DNA of 14,632 nt from Methanosarcina sp. UBA402 (GTDB lineage: Archaea; Halobacteriota; Methanosarcinia; Methanosarcinales; Methanosarcinaceae): the NCBI GenBank assembly GCA_002509325.1, contig DADO01000074.1:8963-23594 (forward strand), in the 5' to 3' direction. Every line of letters begins with the position of its first letter. The stretch's first letter is position 1. The translations under genes and the position numbers were made by a program. Shown here in pieces: positions 14,137 through 14,632 of this stretch. The notes beneath the pieces were generated by a model. It was not told where the DNA came from. It saw nothing but the letters and a program-made list of their open reading frames with translations, and did no database searches.

Positions 14137-14632
14137 TTATTTTTTCTCCTGAATAATGTATGATTTCTTCCACGTTCCGTAACTTTTGTTGAAATAAATT
14201 GTTTTGTGGTTCTTCTTCTCCCAGTATATCAGCTGGAAATAGCTCAGCCACATCCCAATCATGAAACCTCCCATAAATGAAAACGTTGCTTGCAGGGCAG
14301 CTTCATGTCCTTTAATTAAAAGGATAAATATCAAAATAAATACATACGAGAGTGCAGAGTACAGCTTTTCCTTATTCGAGTAGTCGATAACCGGATACTT
14401 TACCAGAGCATCATACCTTTTCATTTGAGCCTTCCAGTAAAGTATTATGACTGACAGAGAAATGAAAGATCCGGCAAGTAGAAGGATCAGGTTTATACCC
14501 AGAATCAGGTTTAAACCCAGATGATTAATTACCAGGAAATAACCAAGTGTAAGAAACGTGTTAATTAGAAGGGTTTGGATACTTGTTTTCCGTAGCCAGC
14601 CGAAGTTTTTCAGATCTCCGTTTTCTCCCCCT
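14137..14632 (-). CDS. KKLMGWCPN-family membrane protein, 5' end outside window (array gene 1)
   Basis: The coding frame is open to the right edge of the window, so the start and leader lie beyond it. The visible 164 residues run from GGENGDLKNFGWLRKTS through four hydrophobic segments, the loop YWKAQMKRYDALVKYP, the C-terminal motif YWEKKNHKTIYF and the tail KSYGTWKKSYIIQEKK. A methionine at 14424 begins MKRYDALVKY but is internal and not the start. Compared with gene 6 there is a six-residue duplication (GLNLIL-GINLIL) near the end of helix 1, encoded by an 18-bp tandem repeat. The stop TAA at 14137-14139 abuts the ATG of gene 2. Function unknown. Confidence 0.82.
   Translation of the reverse strand, partial: GGENGDLKNFGWLRKTSIQTLLINTFLTLGYFLVINHLGLNLILGINLILLLAGSFISLSVIILYWKAQMKRYDALVKYPVIDYSNKEKLYSALSYVFILIFILLIKGHEAALQATFSFMGGFMIGMWLSYFQLIYWEKKNHKTIYFNKSYGTWKKSYIIQEKK
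14483..14518. repeat. 18-bp tandem duplication inside array gene 1
   Basis: AGGATCAGGTTTATACCC (14483-14500) is followed directly by AGAATCAGGTTTAAACCC (14501-14518), with 16 of 18 bases identical. On the minus strand it encodes GLNLIL then GINLIL. Array gene 6 has only one copy at the matching place. Confidence 0.85.

Overview
The window looks like a chromosomal segment of a methanogenic archaeon of the Methanosarcina type. The reasons are AT-rich DNA with TATA-box promoters, ribosome binding sites of the GGAGGTGAT type, an archaeal pyrBI pair, a hexulose-6-phosphate synthase fused to an RraA-like domain, and families that I recall mainly from Methanosarcina (DUF5788-like proteins and DUF1673-like KKLMGWCPN membrane proteins). 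These family names are from memory and were not searched.

Layout. (1) 1-2250 is a decaying region. It holds the 3' third of a FecCD-type metallophore permease, its ABC ATPase broken by one missing base inside the Walker A motif, a small unidentified reading frame broken by frameshifts but with an intact promoter and ribosome binding site, and a long AT-rich stretch with scraps of coding-like sequence. (2) 2252/2324-5074 is a full RecQ-family helicase with a 15-bp/5-residue tandem repeat linker and a C-terminal helix-turn-helix. It faces a convergent HPS-RraA fusion gene at 5212-6492. Both genes have an excellent ribosome binding site ahead of an in-frame non-canonical triplet (ACG and ATA) where an ATG would be expected. 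(3) 6831-10239 holds two DUF5788-like paralogues that bracket the pyrimidine genes pyrB-pyrI (ATGA overlap) and a divergently placed secreted cysteine-rich protein with a GYWKNH motif.

(4) 10322-14632, all on the minus strand, is a tandem array of seven genes, the last one cut by the window edge. All complete members begin with a KKLMGWCP leader. Six encode four-helix membrane proteins. The last gene in the transcript (10322-11089) carries the same leader on a different body with a PH-like segment. The genes abut or overlap (TAAATG, ATGA, GTGA), and most ribosome binding sites are encoded in the C-terminal codons of the gene before. The array therefore looks like one translationally coupled operon built by repeated duplication, gene conversion and body swapping. 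Its function is unknown, and it is the best candidate here for an undescribed system.

The pyr genes supply carbamoyl-aspartate for pyrimidines, and HPS-RraA probably serves ribose-phosphate supply. I see no link between these and the membrane array. No tRNA, rRNA, CRISPR array or intact insertion sequence was recognised.
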